Of a DNA stretch of 64,000 bases, positions 1 to 9,122 are shown piece after piece. The DNA is taken from contig JAMOOQ010000012.1 of assembly GCA_027100635.1 (NCBI GenBank), positions 1-64,000 of the forward strand. The letters run 5' to 3'. A program made the position numbers and the translations under genes. The notes beneath the pieces were generated by a model. The model was given only the letters and a program-made list of their open reading frames with translations, was not told the DNA's origin and made no database searches. The DNA is from Campylobacteraceae bacterium. GTDB taxonomy: Bacteria > Campylobacterota > Campylobacteria > Campylobacterales > Sulfurovaceae. Numbering within the stretch: position 1 is the stretch's first letter; each line of letters begins with the position of its first letter.

Positions 1-189
1 TCTAATATTTCTAAATCTTTTTTATCAATCTCATCACTTTTTGCTTGAATCTCTTTTTGATTCTCTAATATTTCTAAATCTTTTTTATCAATCTCATCAC
101 TTTTTGCTTGAATCTCTTTTTGATTCTCTAATATTTCTAAATCTTTTTTATCAATCTCATCACTTTTTGCTTGAATCTCTTTTTGATTC
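1..189. repeat. 63-bp tandem repeat, three perfect copies
   Basis: Units start at 1, 64 and 127 and are identical base for base. A diverged fourth unit follows from 190. The unit length is a multiple of three and encodes 21 residues (three heptads) of the sulfotransferase-like protein on the minus strand, so gain or loss of units changes coiled-coil length without a frameshift. Confidence 0.97.
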
Positions 190-1559
190 TTAGATATTTC
201 TAAGTTTTTCAAATCTATCTTTTTATCTAAAAATTTCAATCTTAAACTAAAAATATCTTCTAAAATATTTAATTTTTTTATAGATATTTTAATAATATTA
301 ATATTATTAAAATTATTAGTCACAATTAACTGAGGATCATTATGTAAAAAAAATATCTTTTTATTATAATAAATACCATTATGTTTTATATCATTAATTA
401 TTCTATTATCTATCAGAAAATATTTAAGAGAAAGGCTACAAGCATAGTGCAATACATCAAATCTAATATTTTTTATATTACTATAGGTTGATAAGTCATA
501 TTCAAAAGTGAGTGAATTTAGTTTATATGGAGTTTTTATAGTCTCTTTATGATTAAATCCATTACCTGTATCAATATATAAAACAGCTTCAAAAAGGTTA
601 TTAAAATCTATTTTTTTATATATTTGAATATTATCTGAATCTTGAATGATATTTTTTTGATGATTATAATTCTTTTCAAGATTATTATATAATAGTAATA
701 ATTTATTTTTTTGCGTAGAGTCAATCATAAAATTTGCATATTGTTTATACATACTTAAAGCATTATTTAACTTTTTAATAGATTTTGTTTTATCTATATT
801 ATTGGATAAATTATTAATATTTTGAAGAGTATTTTTTATAAAAGTAGGTACATATTTTTTTAAGCTTTCATCTGATTGATTATGTTTTAATCCTTTTTCA
901 ACAAAAGTTTCTAATTCTAATGAGTTTTTATTTAGGTCTATAAATTGATTTAGTTGAAGTTGTTTTACTATTTTGCTAATTGATTCTGATGTATTCGCTA
1001 ATAGTTCATTATAGTATAAAAATACTCTCATATATTTTCTTGTATAATATTCAGCATATAATGTATGCTTACTCCAAAGTGTTAATGATTTATTTATTGA
1101 AAAATCATCTCTTTTAAATAATGAACTAGCTATTTCTATTGGATTTCTAATAGCAATAATAATTTTTATTTCTATACCCATATCACTTAAAACTTTTTCC
1201 CAAAATGGAAATAACAATGATATTCTTGGATCTTTAATAGCAAAAATTTTATCTCTATGATAATCATCTAGAATTATATTCCTAGCTTTTATATAGAAAG
1301 AATCAAGTTTTTCACTATTATGCCAATCATCAACTAGATAATTTAGGTCATCCCATTCTGTTTTTAAAAATGGAAATAGCTCCATATCATGAAACTTAAA
1401 GATATTTTCATTTTCAAAATAACCTTTTTGATTATCCATAGTTGCACCCATAAGTTCTTTACCCATAGATATATTTAATAAGTTTAAAATACCACCAATT
1501 GCAGAAGTTCCACTACGGTGCATACCTAATACCAATATACAAGTTTGTTTATCTTTCAT
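1..1559 (-). CDS. Sulfotransferase-like protein with C-terminal repeat coiled coil (runs off window)
   Basis: Open reading frame from an ATG at 1559 to the window edge with no stop, at least 519 residues. Residues 12-19 read GMHRSGTS, the 5'-phosphosulfate-binding loop of PAPS-dependent sulfotransferases. Residues 138-150 (RNPIEIASSLFKR) fit the 3'-phosphate-binding segment with conserved Arg and Ser. Residues from about 170 onward are helical and Asn/Lys-rich. The last visible part is a charged heptad-type repeat of 21 residues (NQKEIQAKSDE...), three identical copies plus a degenerate one. It lies 43 bases downstream of the O-antigen exporter permease, so it may modify a sulfated surface glycan (inference). 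The donor-binding motif is clear. The acceptor is unknown, and the C-terminus is outside the window. Confidence 0.8.
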   Translation of the reverse strand, partial: MKDKQTCILVLGMHRSGTSAIGGILNLLNISMGKELMGATMDNQKGYFENENIFKFHDMELFPFLKTEWDDLNYLVDDWHNSEKLDSFYIKARNIILDDYHRDKIFAIKDPRISLLFPFWEKVLSDMGIEIKIIIAIRNPIEIASSLFKRDDFSINKSLTLWSKHTLYAEYYTRKYMRVFLYYNELLANTSESISKIVKQLQLNQFIDLNKNSLELETFVEKGLKHNQSDESLKKYVPTFIKNTLQNINNLSNNIDKTKSIKKLNNALSMYKQYANFMIDSTQKNKLLLLYNNLEKNYNHQKNIIQDSDNIQIYKKIDFNNLFEAVLYIDTGNGFNHKETIKTPYKLNSLTFEYDLSTYSNIKNIRFDVLHYACSLSLKYFLIDNRIINDIKHNGIYYNKKIFFLHNDPQLIVTNNFNNINIIKISIKKLNILEDIFSLRLKFLDKKIDLKNLEISKNQKEIQAKSDEIDKKDLEILENQKEIQAKSDEIDKKDLEILENQKEIQAKSDEIDKKDLEIL

Positions 1560-1602
1560 TATTCTCCAAATAAATTTAAATTATATTATAATACTTAAAG
1601 TA

Positions 1603-2415
1603 TTATAAAACATCACCGAAGTGTGGTCTAAGTTTTCTAAATACCACAGCTCCACCAATAAATAAAATAGTTGTAAAAGAGATAAAGTATAAACTCTCAT
1701 AACCTCTCTCCCAAAACCAAATCTTATTTATAAAAGTATCTCTAAAGCCACTTGTTACATAGAACATTGGATTTGCCTTAATTATATATTGATATTTCTC
1801 TGGAACCAATTTAAGAGACCAAAAAATTGGAGTAGCCCAAAAACCAATCTGAATTAGGACAGCAATCAAGTTCCCAATATCTTTAATAAATACTCTAATT
1901 GATGACGTTAGCCAAGACAAACCAATTAATAATACTATATTACAAAATAGATAATAAAAGATTTGCAACCAATATAAATCAGGGGAATAACCATATAATA
2001 TAAAAGATAAAATTAATAAAAGTATTAAAACAATATGTATAAGAAATGCTGAACCAATTTGAATTACTGGTAAGATACTAGTTCTAAATGCTACTTTTTT
2101 GACTAAAAATGAATTATCTATAATTGCATTTGTTCCACTTGAAAATCCATTTACAAAAAAGAACCAAGGGATCATACCAGATATAAGCCATAAGAAAAAT
2201 GGAACACCATTAGTATCTGGGGAAGCTCTAAAACCAACTTCAAATACAAACCAAATTACTGCTATAAAAGTAATCGGTTGAATAAAAGCCCAAATAAGAC
2301 CTAAGTATGAACCTAAATATTGTTTTTTAAAATCATTTTTAATTAATGTTTTAATTAATTGGCTATTATCTTTTAGATGTAATAAAAATATCTTAAATTC
2401 ATTTATATAGTGCAA
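1603..2415 (-). CDS. wzm: ABC-2 type polysaccharide exporter permease (Wzm-like)
   Basis: 270 residues with six predicted membrane segments, the ABC-2 permease fold of O-antigen and capsule exporters. Seen: the N-terminal amphipathic stretch LIKNDFKKQYLGSYLGLIW and the family-typical ANPMFYVTSGFRD near the end. It would move a finished lipid-linked glycan across the inner membrane with an ATPase partner (Wzt). The start is TTG at 2415, supported by an AGG seven bases upstream. It begins 3 bases after the rfbB stop, so it is co-transcribed with the rhamnose genes. The expected wzt gene does not follow directly. A sulfotransferase-like gene does. Confidence 0.9.
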   Translation of the reverse strand: MHYINEFKIFLLHLKDNSQLIKTLIKNDFKKQYLGSYLGLIWAFIQPITFIAVIWFVFEVGFRASPDTNGVPFFLWLISGMIPWFFFVNGFSSGTNAIIDNSFLVKKVAFRTSILPVIQIGSAFLIHIVLILLLILSFILYGYSPDLYWLQIFYYLFCNIVLLIGLSWLTSSIRVFIKDIGNLIAVLIQIGFWATPIFWSLKLVPEKYQYIIKANPMFYVTSGFRDTFINKIWFWERGYESLYFISFTTILFIGGAVVFRKLRPHFGDVL

Positions 2416-2418
2416 ATA

Positions 2419-3450
2419 TCAACCTTTATTATACTTTTTTAAATACCACTCAATAGTTTTAACTATACCACTATCAAAATCCTCATCAGCTTTCCAGCCC
2501 AACTTCTCTTCTACTTTTGTAGCATCAATTGCATATCTTCTATCATGTCCTGCTCTATCTTCTACAAATATTATTAAATCTTTATAGCTAGATTCTAAAT
2601 CAAGTTTAGAATGACGAGGTTTTATTTTATCTAAAATTGTACATATAGTATCTACAATTTGTAAGTTTGTTCTCTCATTTCTTCCACCAATATTATACAC
2701 ATTAGATGCCTCACCTTTGTGATAAACTAAATCAATCCCTTTACAGTGGTCTAATACGAATAACCAATCACGAATATTCTTACCATCTCCATAAATTGGA
2801 ATAGACTCTCCTGCTAAAGCTTTTCGTATAATAGTTGGAATAAGCTTTTCATCGTGTTGTTTTGCACCATAGTTATTACTACAATTTGTAATCACACTAT
2901 TCATACCATAAGTCTCTTGATAACTTCTTACAATCATATCACTTGATGCTTTTGAAGCAGAATATGGAGAGTTTGGAGCATAAGGAGTCTCTTCTGTAAA
3001 CAGGTCAGTTTCATTTAAAGTACCATAAACTTCATCTGTTGAGATATGATGAAATCTACAATTTTCATATCCATCTTTATAATCAAAAGGTTTATTCATC
3101 CAATATTTATATGCCACATCAAGAAGTGTAAACGAACCATTTACATTTGTTTCTATAAAAACAGAAGGATTTTTGATAGAGTTATCCACATGAGATTCTG
3201 CTGCAAAGTGAATTACACCTCTTACATCATACTCATTAAAGATAAATTCAACTAATTCACGATTACAAATATCACCTTTAATAAATTTATATCTAGGATT
3301 ATTCTCAACCTCTTTAAGATTTTCTAAATCACCTGCATAAGTAAGCAAATCTAAATTTACAATCTTATATTCTGGGTATTTATCCATAAAATATGGCACA
3401 AAATTACTACCAATAAACCCTGCACATCCTGTTACTAAAATTGATTTCAT
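2419..3450 (-). CDS. rfbB: dTDP-glucose 4,6-dehydratase (RmlB), with palindromic-element insertion
   Basis: Second step of dTDP-L-rhamnose synthesis: dTDP-glucose to dTDP-4-keto-6-deoxyglucose, NAD-dependent, cytosolic. Extended SDR family: N-terminal Rossmann motif GCAGFIGSN, active-site TDE (HHISTDEVYGT) and YSASKAS, and C-terminal DRAGHDRRYAID, all as in RmlB. Length 343 residues is normal. Between KIKPR and SYKDLI there is an extra stretch, HSKLDLES, that most RmlB proteins lack. Its DNA (2589-2615) is a copy of the 27-bp palindromic repeat found elsewhere here. The insertion is in frame, so the enzyme is probably intact. The ATG overlaps the rfbD stop by one base. Confidence 0.97.
   Translation of the reverse strand: MKSILVTGCAGFIGSNFVPYFMDKYPEYKIVNLDLLTYAGDLENLKEVENNPRYKFIKGDICNRELVEFIFNEYDVRGVIHFAAESHVDNSIKNPSVFIETNVNGSFTLLDVAYKYWMNKPFDYKDGYENCRFHHISTDEVYGTLNETDLFTEETPYAPNSPYSASKASSDMIVRSYQETYGMNSVITNCSNNYGAKQHDEKLIPTIIRKALAGESIPIYGDGKNIRDWLFVLDHCKGIDLVYHKGEASNVYNIGGRNERTNLQIVDTICTILDKIKPRHSKLDLESSYKDLIIFVEDRAGHDRRYAIDATKVEEKLGWKADEDFDSGIVKTIEWYLKKYNKG
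2589..2615. repeat. 27-bp palindromic element inside rfbB
   Basis: TAGATTC at one end, GAATGAC at the other, with complementary stem halves around a CAAG centre (TTCTAAAT and TTTAGAA). It matches the intergenic copies at 13826, 20010, 26355 and 32308 in its ends and length. On the coding strand it is read in the open frame as HSKLDLES. Confidence 0.9.
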
Positions 3451-4319
3451 TATCTTTTTTCTCCTAATTTAACTAAACACTCTCTAAGGCTCTCTTTCCA
3501 AAATGGAATTTCTATATTAAATTTCTCTTTGATTTTAGCTTTATTTAATAGACTATAATGAGGACGAGAGGCAGGAGTTGGATAATCTTTGGTCTCTATT
3601 GGTGAGATTTGACAATCAATCTTTGCCATTTTCATAATCTCTTTGGCAAAATCATACCAACTCAAAACTCCCTCATTAGAATAATTATAAATCTCTACCT
3701 TATCACTTTTGATTTGTGGTAAAATATCTAAAATTACTTTTGCTAAATCTCTTGCATAAGTTGGAGTTCCTACTTGGTCATAAATCACGGTTAGTTTATC
3801 TCTATCATTACCTAGCTTTAACATAGTTTTTACAAAATTAGCACCATAACTGCTATATACCCAACTAGTTCTGATTATTATAGAATTTAGTGGATTAATT
3901 TCACGCATAGCATTCTCACCATCTAGTTTTGTTTCTCCATAAACACTTTGAGAATTTGTTTTGTCATCTTCTAAATATGGCTTATAATTTTTACCATCAA
4001 AGACATAATCAGTTGAGATATGAATAAACTTAATAGAATTATCTTTTGATATTTGAGCTAAATTTTTAACTGCTAAATGATTAATTTTATCTGCTAGTTC
4101 TACATCTTCTTGGGCTTTATCCACAGCAGTATATGCAGCACAATTTATAATTATATTAATACTATTTATTTCTATAAAATCTTCTATTGCATTTTGATTT
4201 GTAATATCTAAACTATTAACATCTGTAAAAAAAAAGTTATAATCATATTTTGATGAGAGTTCTCTAACCTCTGAACCTAATTGTCCATTTGCTCCAGTTA
4301 CTAGTATATTCTTACTCAT
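3450..4319 (-). CDS. rfbD: dTDP-4-dehydrorhamnose reductase (RmlD)
   Basis: Last step of dTDP-L-rhamnose synthesis, an NAD(P)H-dependent reduction. 289 residues. N-terminal Rossmann motif VTGANGQLGSEV, then ISTDYVFDG with the conserved TDYVFDG, YGETKLDGE containing the catalytic YxxxK, and a C-terminal PxRPxxSxLxxxK-type segment (PASRPHYSLLNKAKI). I chose the ATG at 4319 because it gives the usual MSKNILVTG start and has GGAG nine bases upstream. A longer frame reaches 4358 but would overlap rfbC by 47 bases. With this start it overlaps the end of rfbC by 8 bases, consistent with one operon. Confidence 0.96.
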   Translation of the reverse strand: MSKNILVTGANGQLGSEVRELSSKYDYNFFFTDVNSLDITNQNAIEDFIEINSINIIINCAAYTAVDKAQEDVELADKINHLAVKNLAQISKDNSIKFIHISTDYVFDGKNYKPYLEDDKTNSQSVYGETKLDGENAMREINPLNSIIIRTSWVYSSYGANFVKTMLKLGNDRDKLTVIYDQVGTPTYARDLAKVILDILPQIKSDKVEIYNYSNEGVLSWYDFAKEIMKMAKIDCQISPIETKDYPTPASRPHYSLLNKAKIKEKFNIEIPFWKESLRECLVKLGEKR

Positions 4320-4884
4320 AATAATTAACTCCATAATCAAATTTATCAGCTTTATCAAACGATGGTTGTTTTGTATCTTTGGCTGAGAGTTGCATTTTAT
4401 CTTTTTCTACAATCCAATCAATATTAAGTGCTTTATCATCAAAAGCCATACCTCTATCATTTTGAGGAGCGTAATAGTTATCTACCTTATAAGCAAAAAT
4501 TGCCTCATCACTCAAAACTACAAATCCATGAGCAAATCCTCGTGGTACAAAGAGTTGTCTTTTGTTAGTCTCATTTAATTCAACTGCTACATACTTACCA
4601 TAGGTAGGCGAATTCTCTCTAATATCAACAGCCACATCTAAAACTCTACCTTTAATTACTCTTACTAATTTTGTTTGAGCAAAAGGTGCTAATTGATAAT
4701 GAAGTCCACGAAGAACCCCATAAGAGCTTTTAGACTCATTATCTTGAACAAAATTTAATTTAAATCCCAAAAACTCCTCTAATTTATCTTGCCTAAAAGT
4801 CTCTACAAAATATCCTCTCTCATCTCCATGGATTAGGGGTTCAATTATTACTACATCTTCTATATCTGTTCTTATAAACTTCAT
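4312..4884 (-). CDS. rfbC: dTDP-4-dehydrorhamnose 3,5-epimerase (RmlC)
   Basis: Third step: epimerises C3 and C5 of the 4-keto-6-deoxy sugar. 190 residues, a cupin beta-roll of normal family length. Seen: [15 protein letters not shown] near the N-terminus, [17 protein letters not shown] with the catalytic His region, [11 protein letters not shown], and [10 protein letters not shown]. The ATG overlaps the rfbA stop (ATGA), showing translational coupling. It is the second gene of the A-C-D-B rhamnose operon. Confidence 0.97.
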   Translation of the reverse strand: MKFIRTDIEDVVIIEPLIHGDERGYFVETFRQDKLEEFLGFKLNFVQDNESKSSYGVLRGLHYQLAPFAQTKLVRVIKGRVLDVAVDIRENSPTYGKYVAVELNETNKRQLFVPRGFAHGFVVLSDEAIFAYKVDNYYAPQNDRGMAFDDKALNIDWIVEKDKMQLSAKDTKQPSFDKADKFDYGVNYYE

Positions 4885-5768
4885 TTAGTAACTACTCCCT
4901 CATTTGCTCTTTTAATCAAATATTGTCCATATTGATTTTTTTTGAGAGGTTGAGCTAACTCTAATAATCTCTCTTTTGAGATATATCCCATCTCAAAAGC
5001 AATCTCCTCTATACAAGCTACTTTTAAACCTTGACGATTTTCTATGGTTTGAATAAAATTAGATGCCTCTAATAGGCTCTCGTGAGTACCTGTATCAAGC
5101 CATGCGTAACCTCTACCCATCAATTCTACTTTTAATCTATTTTCATCTAAATAGTCTTGATTTAAAGTTGTAATTTCAAGTTCACCTCTATGGCTAGGTT
5201 TTACCTCTTTTGCTTTTTGAACTACATCATTTGGATAAAAATATAATCCAACTACAGCATAATTACTTTTTGGATTTTTTGGCTTCTCTTCTATAGTTAT
5301 AACATCACCATTTTTATTGAACTCTGCTACACCATATCGCTCTGGGTCTTTTACATAATAACCAAATACGGTAGCTTTATCCTCTTTTACTTGATTTGAA
5401 GCAGTTAATAAAATTTCTGTAAGACCATGACCATAGAATATATTATCTCCTAAAATTAAAACCACATCATCATTGCCTATAAACTCTTCACCTAATATAA
5501 ATGCTTGTGCTAATCCATCAGGAGAGGGTTGAACTTTATACTCAAATTTCATTCCAATATCACTACCATCACCTAAAAGGTCTTCAAATCGTGGTAAATC
5601 ATCAGGTGTAGAGATAATTAAAATCTCTTTAATCCCTGCTAACATTAATATAGAAAGTGGATAATAAATCATCGGTTTATCATAGATTGGTGCTAACTGC
5701 TTACTAATTCCCTTTGTAATCGGATAGAGGCGTGTACCACTTCCCCCTGCTAATATTATACCTTTCAT
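4881..5768 (-). CDS. rfbA: Glucose-1-phosphate thymidylyltransferase (RmlA)
   Basis: First step of the pathway: glucose-1-phosphate plus dTTP to dTDP-glucose. About 295 residues with the nucleotidyltransferase signature [15 protein letters not shown], then [19 protein letters not shown] and the C-terminal [15 protein letters not shown], all diagnostic of RmlA. An upstream GTG at 5774 is possible. I prefer the ATG at 5768, which has AGGAG five bases before it and gives the standard MKGIILAGG start. It is the first gene of the minus-strand surface-sugar operon, divergent from the Deg protease gene. Confidence 0.97.
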   Translation of the reverse strand: MKGIILAGGSGTRLYPITKGISKQLAPIYDKPMIYYPLSILMLAGIKEILIISTPDDLPRFEDLLGDGSDIGMKFEYKVQPSPDGLAQAFILGEEFIGNDDVVLILGDNIFYGHGLTEILLTASNQVKEDKATVFGYYVKDPERYGVAEFNKNGDVITIEEKPKNPKSNYAVVGLYFYPNDVVQKAKEVKPSHRGELEITTLNQDYLDENRLKVELMGRGYAWLDTGTHESLLEASNFIQTIENRQGLKVACIEEIAFEMGYISKERLLELAQPLKKNQYGQYLIKRANEGVVTK

Positions 5769-5833
5769 TATCACTCCTTTATTTATGTGATATAATAACC
5801 AAATTTCATTTAATAACTCTAACTCTTTTATTG

Positions 5834-5839
5834 TATAAT
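5834..5839 (+). promoter_or_regulatory. Probable -10 box for the Deg protease gene
   Basis: TATAAT preceded directly by TTG, 30 bases before the ATG at 5869, with the ribosome site AAAGGAA in between. Similar TTGTATAAT or CTGTATAAT boxes precede other genes here (46217, 17620). No clear -35 box is visible, as is usual for this phylum. Confidence 0.45.
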
Positions 5840-5868
5840 TCTTTTAATCTATTATATAAAGGAAAAAA

Positions 5869-7293
5869 ATGAAATATTATTTAAAATATCTATTTATGAT
5901 TATAATATTCTCTTCTCAAATTTTTGCAAATAACATAGAGGAATCTATTGTAAAAATATATACTGTCTCTAAAATACCAAGTTATGCGACGCCATGGAAT
6001 AGTAGTATTAGACGATCTAGTGGTTCAGGGGCTATTATTGATGGTAACAGAATATTAACAAATGCACATGTTGTGGCAAATCAGACTTTTATTGAGGTTA
6101 AAAGACATGGAGATACAAAAAGGTATGAAGCCAAAGTAGAATTTATATCTCATCAAGTTGATTTAGCAATTTTAACACTAAAAGAAAATATTTTTTTTAA
6201 GGATACGAAAAGTCTTAGTTTTGGTTCTCTTCCAAGAATTCAACAAGAGGTTACTGTATATGGATTTCCTATGGGTGGGAATACTTTAAGTGTTAGCACA
6301 GGGATAGTATCACGAATAGAACATAATAAATACGCTCATAGTAGAGAGATTTTTTTATCAATTCAGATAGATGCAGCAGTTAATCCTGGTAGTAGTGGAG
6401 GACCTGCTCTAAGTGATGGTAAAATTGTTGGAGTTGTGATGCAACAGTTATCAAATTCACAAAATATAGGTTATCTTGTGCCTATTGAAGTGGTGAAACA
6501 CTTTTTAGAAGATATTAAAGATAAAAAATATGATGGTTTCCCACATATTGGAATTACGACAGAGATGATGGAAAATGAAACTCTTAGAGATGTTTATAAT
6601 ATGGATAAAAATTCTACAGGTGTTTTATTGGTAGATATTTCAGAAAAATCTCCTGCTTTTAATAAACTTAAAAAAGGTGATGTAATTTTATCTATAGATA
6701 ATCAAAAGATAGAAAATGATGGAACTTTGGAATTTAGACATCATCAATTTACATCATATAAATATTTAGTTGATAAAAAACAAGTTGGTGAAGAGATTAC
6801 TATGAAGATTTTACGAGACACTAAATTTATAGATATTAATATCACTTTAGACAATATAGCAGATGATAATCTATTGGTTAATACTGTAGCTTTTGATGTG
6901 ATGCCAAAATATTTTATGTATGGTGGATATGTATTTACCCCTCTTAGCAGAAATCTTTTAATGTCATCTCGCTCAACACTTCTTCCTCTTAGAAAGTCAG
7001 CAGGTGAATGGGCAAAAGAGGATAAAGAGGAGGTTGTTATTTTACTTAAAGTTTTAGCTTCAAAAATTAGCAGAGGAGATTATAACTTTGCTCTATGGAT
7101 AGTAGATAAAGTGAATAATCAAAAATTTAAAAATTTTAAAGAGTTTTGGGAAATTATTAAAGACTTTAATGGAAAGTATATTATTATAGAAAATGATGAT
7201 GGAACAAAAATAGCAATTGATAGAAAAAAGGCTTTAGATATTAAGCAAGAGATTTTAACAAAATATAGTATAAAAAGTAGTGAAAGACTTTAA
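5869..7293 (+). CDS. Trypsin-like serine protease, HtrA/Deg family (S1C) with PDZ
   Basis: 474 residues with an N-terminal signal peptide (hydrophobic LFMIIIFSSQIFA, cleavage near residue 20), so probably periplasmic quality control. The catalytic triad is visible: H67 in TNAHVV, D98 in QVDLAIL and S176 in NPGSSGGPA. A PDZ domain follows at about 235-325 (LVDISEKSPAFNKLKKGDVI). The C-terminal 130 residues do not look like a second standard PDZ and resemble the extra domain of Deg9/Deg2-type proteases. It is monocistronic, with its own promoter-like box, and divergent from the rhamnose operon. The subfamily assignment is inference. Confidence 0.88.
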   Translation: MKYYLKYLFMIIIFSSQIFANNIEESIVKIYTVSKIPSYATPWNSSIRRSSGSGAIIDGNRILTNAHVVANQTFIEVKRHGDTKRYEAKVEFISHQVDLAILTLKENIFFKDTKSLSFGSLPRIQQEVTVYGFPMGGNTLSVSTGIVSRIEHNKYAHSREIFLSIQIDAAVNPGSSGGPALSDGKIVGVVMQQLSNSQNIGYLVPIEVVKHFLEDIKDKKYDGFPHIGITTEMMENETLRDVYNMDKNSTGVLLVDISEKSPAFNKLKKGDVILSIDNQKIENDGTLEFRHHQFTSYKYLVDKKQVGEEITMKILRDTKFIDINITLDNIADDNLLVNTVAFDVMPKYFMYGGYVFTPLSRNLLMSSRSTLLPLRKSAGEWAKEDKEEVVILLKVLASKISRGDYNFALWIVDKVNNQKFKNFKEFWEIIKDFNGKYIIIENDDGTKIAIDRKKALDIKQEILTKYSIKSSERL

Positions 7294-7348
7294 TAAAATT
7301 GTGATAAAATATCACTATTGTTATAAAATGATAGATTAGGATTAGTAT

Positions 7349-7885
7349 TTGGTTAAGATTGCAATTTTTGGTGGGAGTTTTGATCCTCCTCACTTTGGAC
7401 ATCAAACTATTATTAAGAGTGGTTTGGAAACTCTTGATATAGATAAAATAATTGTAATTCCTGCATATTTAAATCCATTTAAAACATCCTCTTTTGCCTC
7501 ATCAAACCAAAGGTTACTATGGTGCAAAAGGATATTTAAAAATAATGATAGAGTATTAGTAAGTGATTTTGAAGTGATAAATAAAAACTCATATAGTAGT
7601 AATACAATAAAACACTTTCAAAGTATTTATGATGTTAAATATCTAATAATTGGAGCAGATAATCTATTATCATTACAAAAATGGTATAAATTTGACTGGA
7701 TAAATCAAAATATTATTTGGGCAATAGCATCAAGAGATGGAATTAATGTAGATAATAATCTAGTGAAAAACTGGGTTAAAATAGATGTAGAGGCTAATAT
7801 TAGTTCTACTCTCATAAGAGAAAAAAAGATCATTAATGGCGTTGATAAACGGATTAAAGATGATATAAAAAGGATATATAGTTGA
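7349..7885 (+). CDS. nadD: Nicotinate-nucleotide adenylyltransferase
   Basis: Adenylates nicotinate mononucleotide in NAD synthesis. 178 residues. FGGSFDPPHFGHQ near the N-terminus is the GxFDPxHxGH nucleotidyltransferase motif, and ISSTLIREK at the C-terminus is the ISxTxIR motif. The start is TTG at 7349 with TTAGG upstream. The stop overlaps the start of rsfS. The nadD-rsfS pair is widely conserved. Confidence 0.95.
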   Translation: MVKIAIFGGSFDPPHFGHQTIIKSGLETLDIDKIIVIPAYLNPFKTSSFASSNQRLLWCKRIFKNNDRVLVSDFEVINKNSYSSNTIKHFQSIYDVKYLIIGADNLLSLQKWYKFDWINQNIIWAIASRDGINVDNNLVKNWVKIDVEANISSTLIREKKIINGVDKRIKDDIKRIYS

Positions 7886-8220
7886 TAGAAGATATAAATA
7901 AGAAGATAGAGTTGATAAAAAAAGTGCTTGATGATAAAAAAGCTGAAAATATTGAATTATTTGATCTAAAAGATGTAGATTACATAGCAGATTATGTGAT
8001 ATTAGCAACATCTCTTGCAGGAAAGCATACAGAGGCATTATATAATTATTTAAAAGTTGAGTTAAGAAATCATGGTGAAAAGTTTTTGGCTACAGATGAA
8101 ACGGAAGATTGGGTAGTTGCTGATTTGGGTGATGTATTGATTCATATAATGACTTCAGAATATAGAGAAAAGTATAATTTAGAAGTCTTTTTAAGTGAAC
8201 TAAAAGAGAATAGAAATTAA
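7882..8220 (+). CDS. rsfS: Ribosomal silencing factor RsfS
   Basis: 112 residues, the typical length of the RsfS/Iojap family, which binds ribosomal protein L14 and blocks subunit joining during slow growth. Seen: an N-terminal helix, then NIELFDLKDVDYIADYVILATS, WVVADLGDVLIHIM and REKYNLEVFL, all family hallmarks. The TTG start at 7882 overlaps the nadD TGA, so translation is coupled. Confidence 0.95.
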   Translation: MIEDINKKIELIKKVLDDKKAENIELFDLKDVDYIADYVILATSLAGKHTEALYNYLKVELRNHGEKFLATDETEDWVVADLGDVLIHIMTSEYREKYNLEVFLSELKENRN

Positions 8221-8227
8221 TATAGTG

Positions 8228-8254
8228 TGGTGTTTGGCATTGCCAAACATACCA
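8228..8254. terminator. Hairpin after rsfS
   Basis: Stem TGTTTGGC/GCCAAACA (8231-8238 and 8242-8249) with loop ATT, extended by TGG/CCA after a small bulge. No T-run follows directly. A weaker AT-rich hairpin lies at about 8262-8282. Likely the end of the nadD-rsfS transcript. Confidence 0.5.
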
Positions 8255-8308
8255 TAATAATACTATTATTATAAAATAGTATCAAATTATAAGGAATATT
8301 ACAGTAAA

Positions 8309-9097
8309 ATGAAAGAGAATATAAATTTATCAGAATTTGCAATGAAGAGATTTGGACAAAATTTCCTAAAAAGTGATTATTATAAACGAAAAATCATCCA
8401 ATCGATGCCCAATAATGACCTAAAAGTCGTAGAAATTGGACCTGGTTTAGGTGATTTAACAAAAGAACTTTTAAAAGAGAAAAGTGTTATAGCTTATGAG
8501 GTTGATAAGCGATTATGTGAGCATCTTAATCTTGAGTTTAATGAGTCTATCCGTCAAGGACAACTTAAACTTAGATGTGGTGATGTGTTAGAGCATTGGG
8601 AAGATGAAAAACTAATAGATGAAAATTACAATCTAATAGCAAACTTGCCGTATTATATTGCAACAACAATTATTCTCAAAGCACTAAAAGATGATAGATG
8701 TAAATCTATATTGGTAATGGTTCAAAAAGAGGTAGCACTAAAATTTTCTGCCCTCTCAAAAGATAGGAATTTTTCGTCATTGTCTGTATTAACTCAAAGA
8801 GTGGGAGAGGCTATTTTATGTTTTGATGTAGAACCTGAAGCATTTATTCCTGCACCAAAAGTAACCTCATCTGTGCTTTTAATTAGAAAAAATAGAAGTG
8901 AAAGTGATAAAAATTTTGAAAATTTTTTAAAGATTGCATTTAAGCAACCAAGAAAAAAGTTATCAAAAAATCTAGCACAAAATTTTTCTAAAGATAAAAT
9001 TAATGAGATATTTAATGATTTAGATATTGACCATAATCTTCGACCTCATGAAGCTACAACAGAAATTTATTATCACTTATATAAGCAACTAGTTTAA
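8309..9097 (+). CDS. rsmA: 16S rRNA dimethyladenosine transferase (RsmA/KsgA)
   Basis: Dimethylates A1518 and A1519 of 16S rRNA. 262 residues. Seen: RFGQNFLKSDYY (family N-terminus), SAM motif VVEIGPGLGDLT, catalytic NLPYYIAT (NLPY) and C-terminal FIPAPKVTSSVL. It lies directly upstream of RNase J, the same neighbourhood as in Helicobacter pylori. The 138-base gap to the RNase J gene holds a TTTAGCCTC-type palindromic repeat. Confidence 0.96.
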   Translation: MKENINLSEFAMKRFGQNFLKSDYYKRKIIQSMPNNDLKVVEIGPGLGDLTKELLKEKSVIAYEVDKRLCEHLNLEFNESIRQGQLKLRCGDVLEHWEDEKLIDENYNLIANLPYYIATTIILKALKDDRCKSILVMVQKEVALKFSALSKDRNFSSLSVLTQRVGEAILCFDVEPEAFIPAPKVTSSVLLIRKNRSESDKNFENFLKIAFKQPRKKLSKNLAQNFSKDKINEIFNDLDIDHNLRPHEATTEIYYHLYKQLV

Positions 9098-9122
9098 ATA
9101 AACTTCTTGAGAAATTTAGAAG

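Noticed and set aside
1-189. CRISPR array
   Set aside because: The 63-bp units are directly tandem with no spacers and lie inside a coding frame.
7760-8038. Minus-strand frame across nadD and rsfS
   Set aside because: Lies opposite two well-supported genes that overlap each other, and has no recognisable domain.
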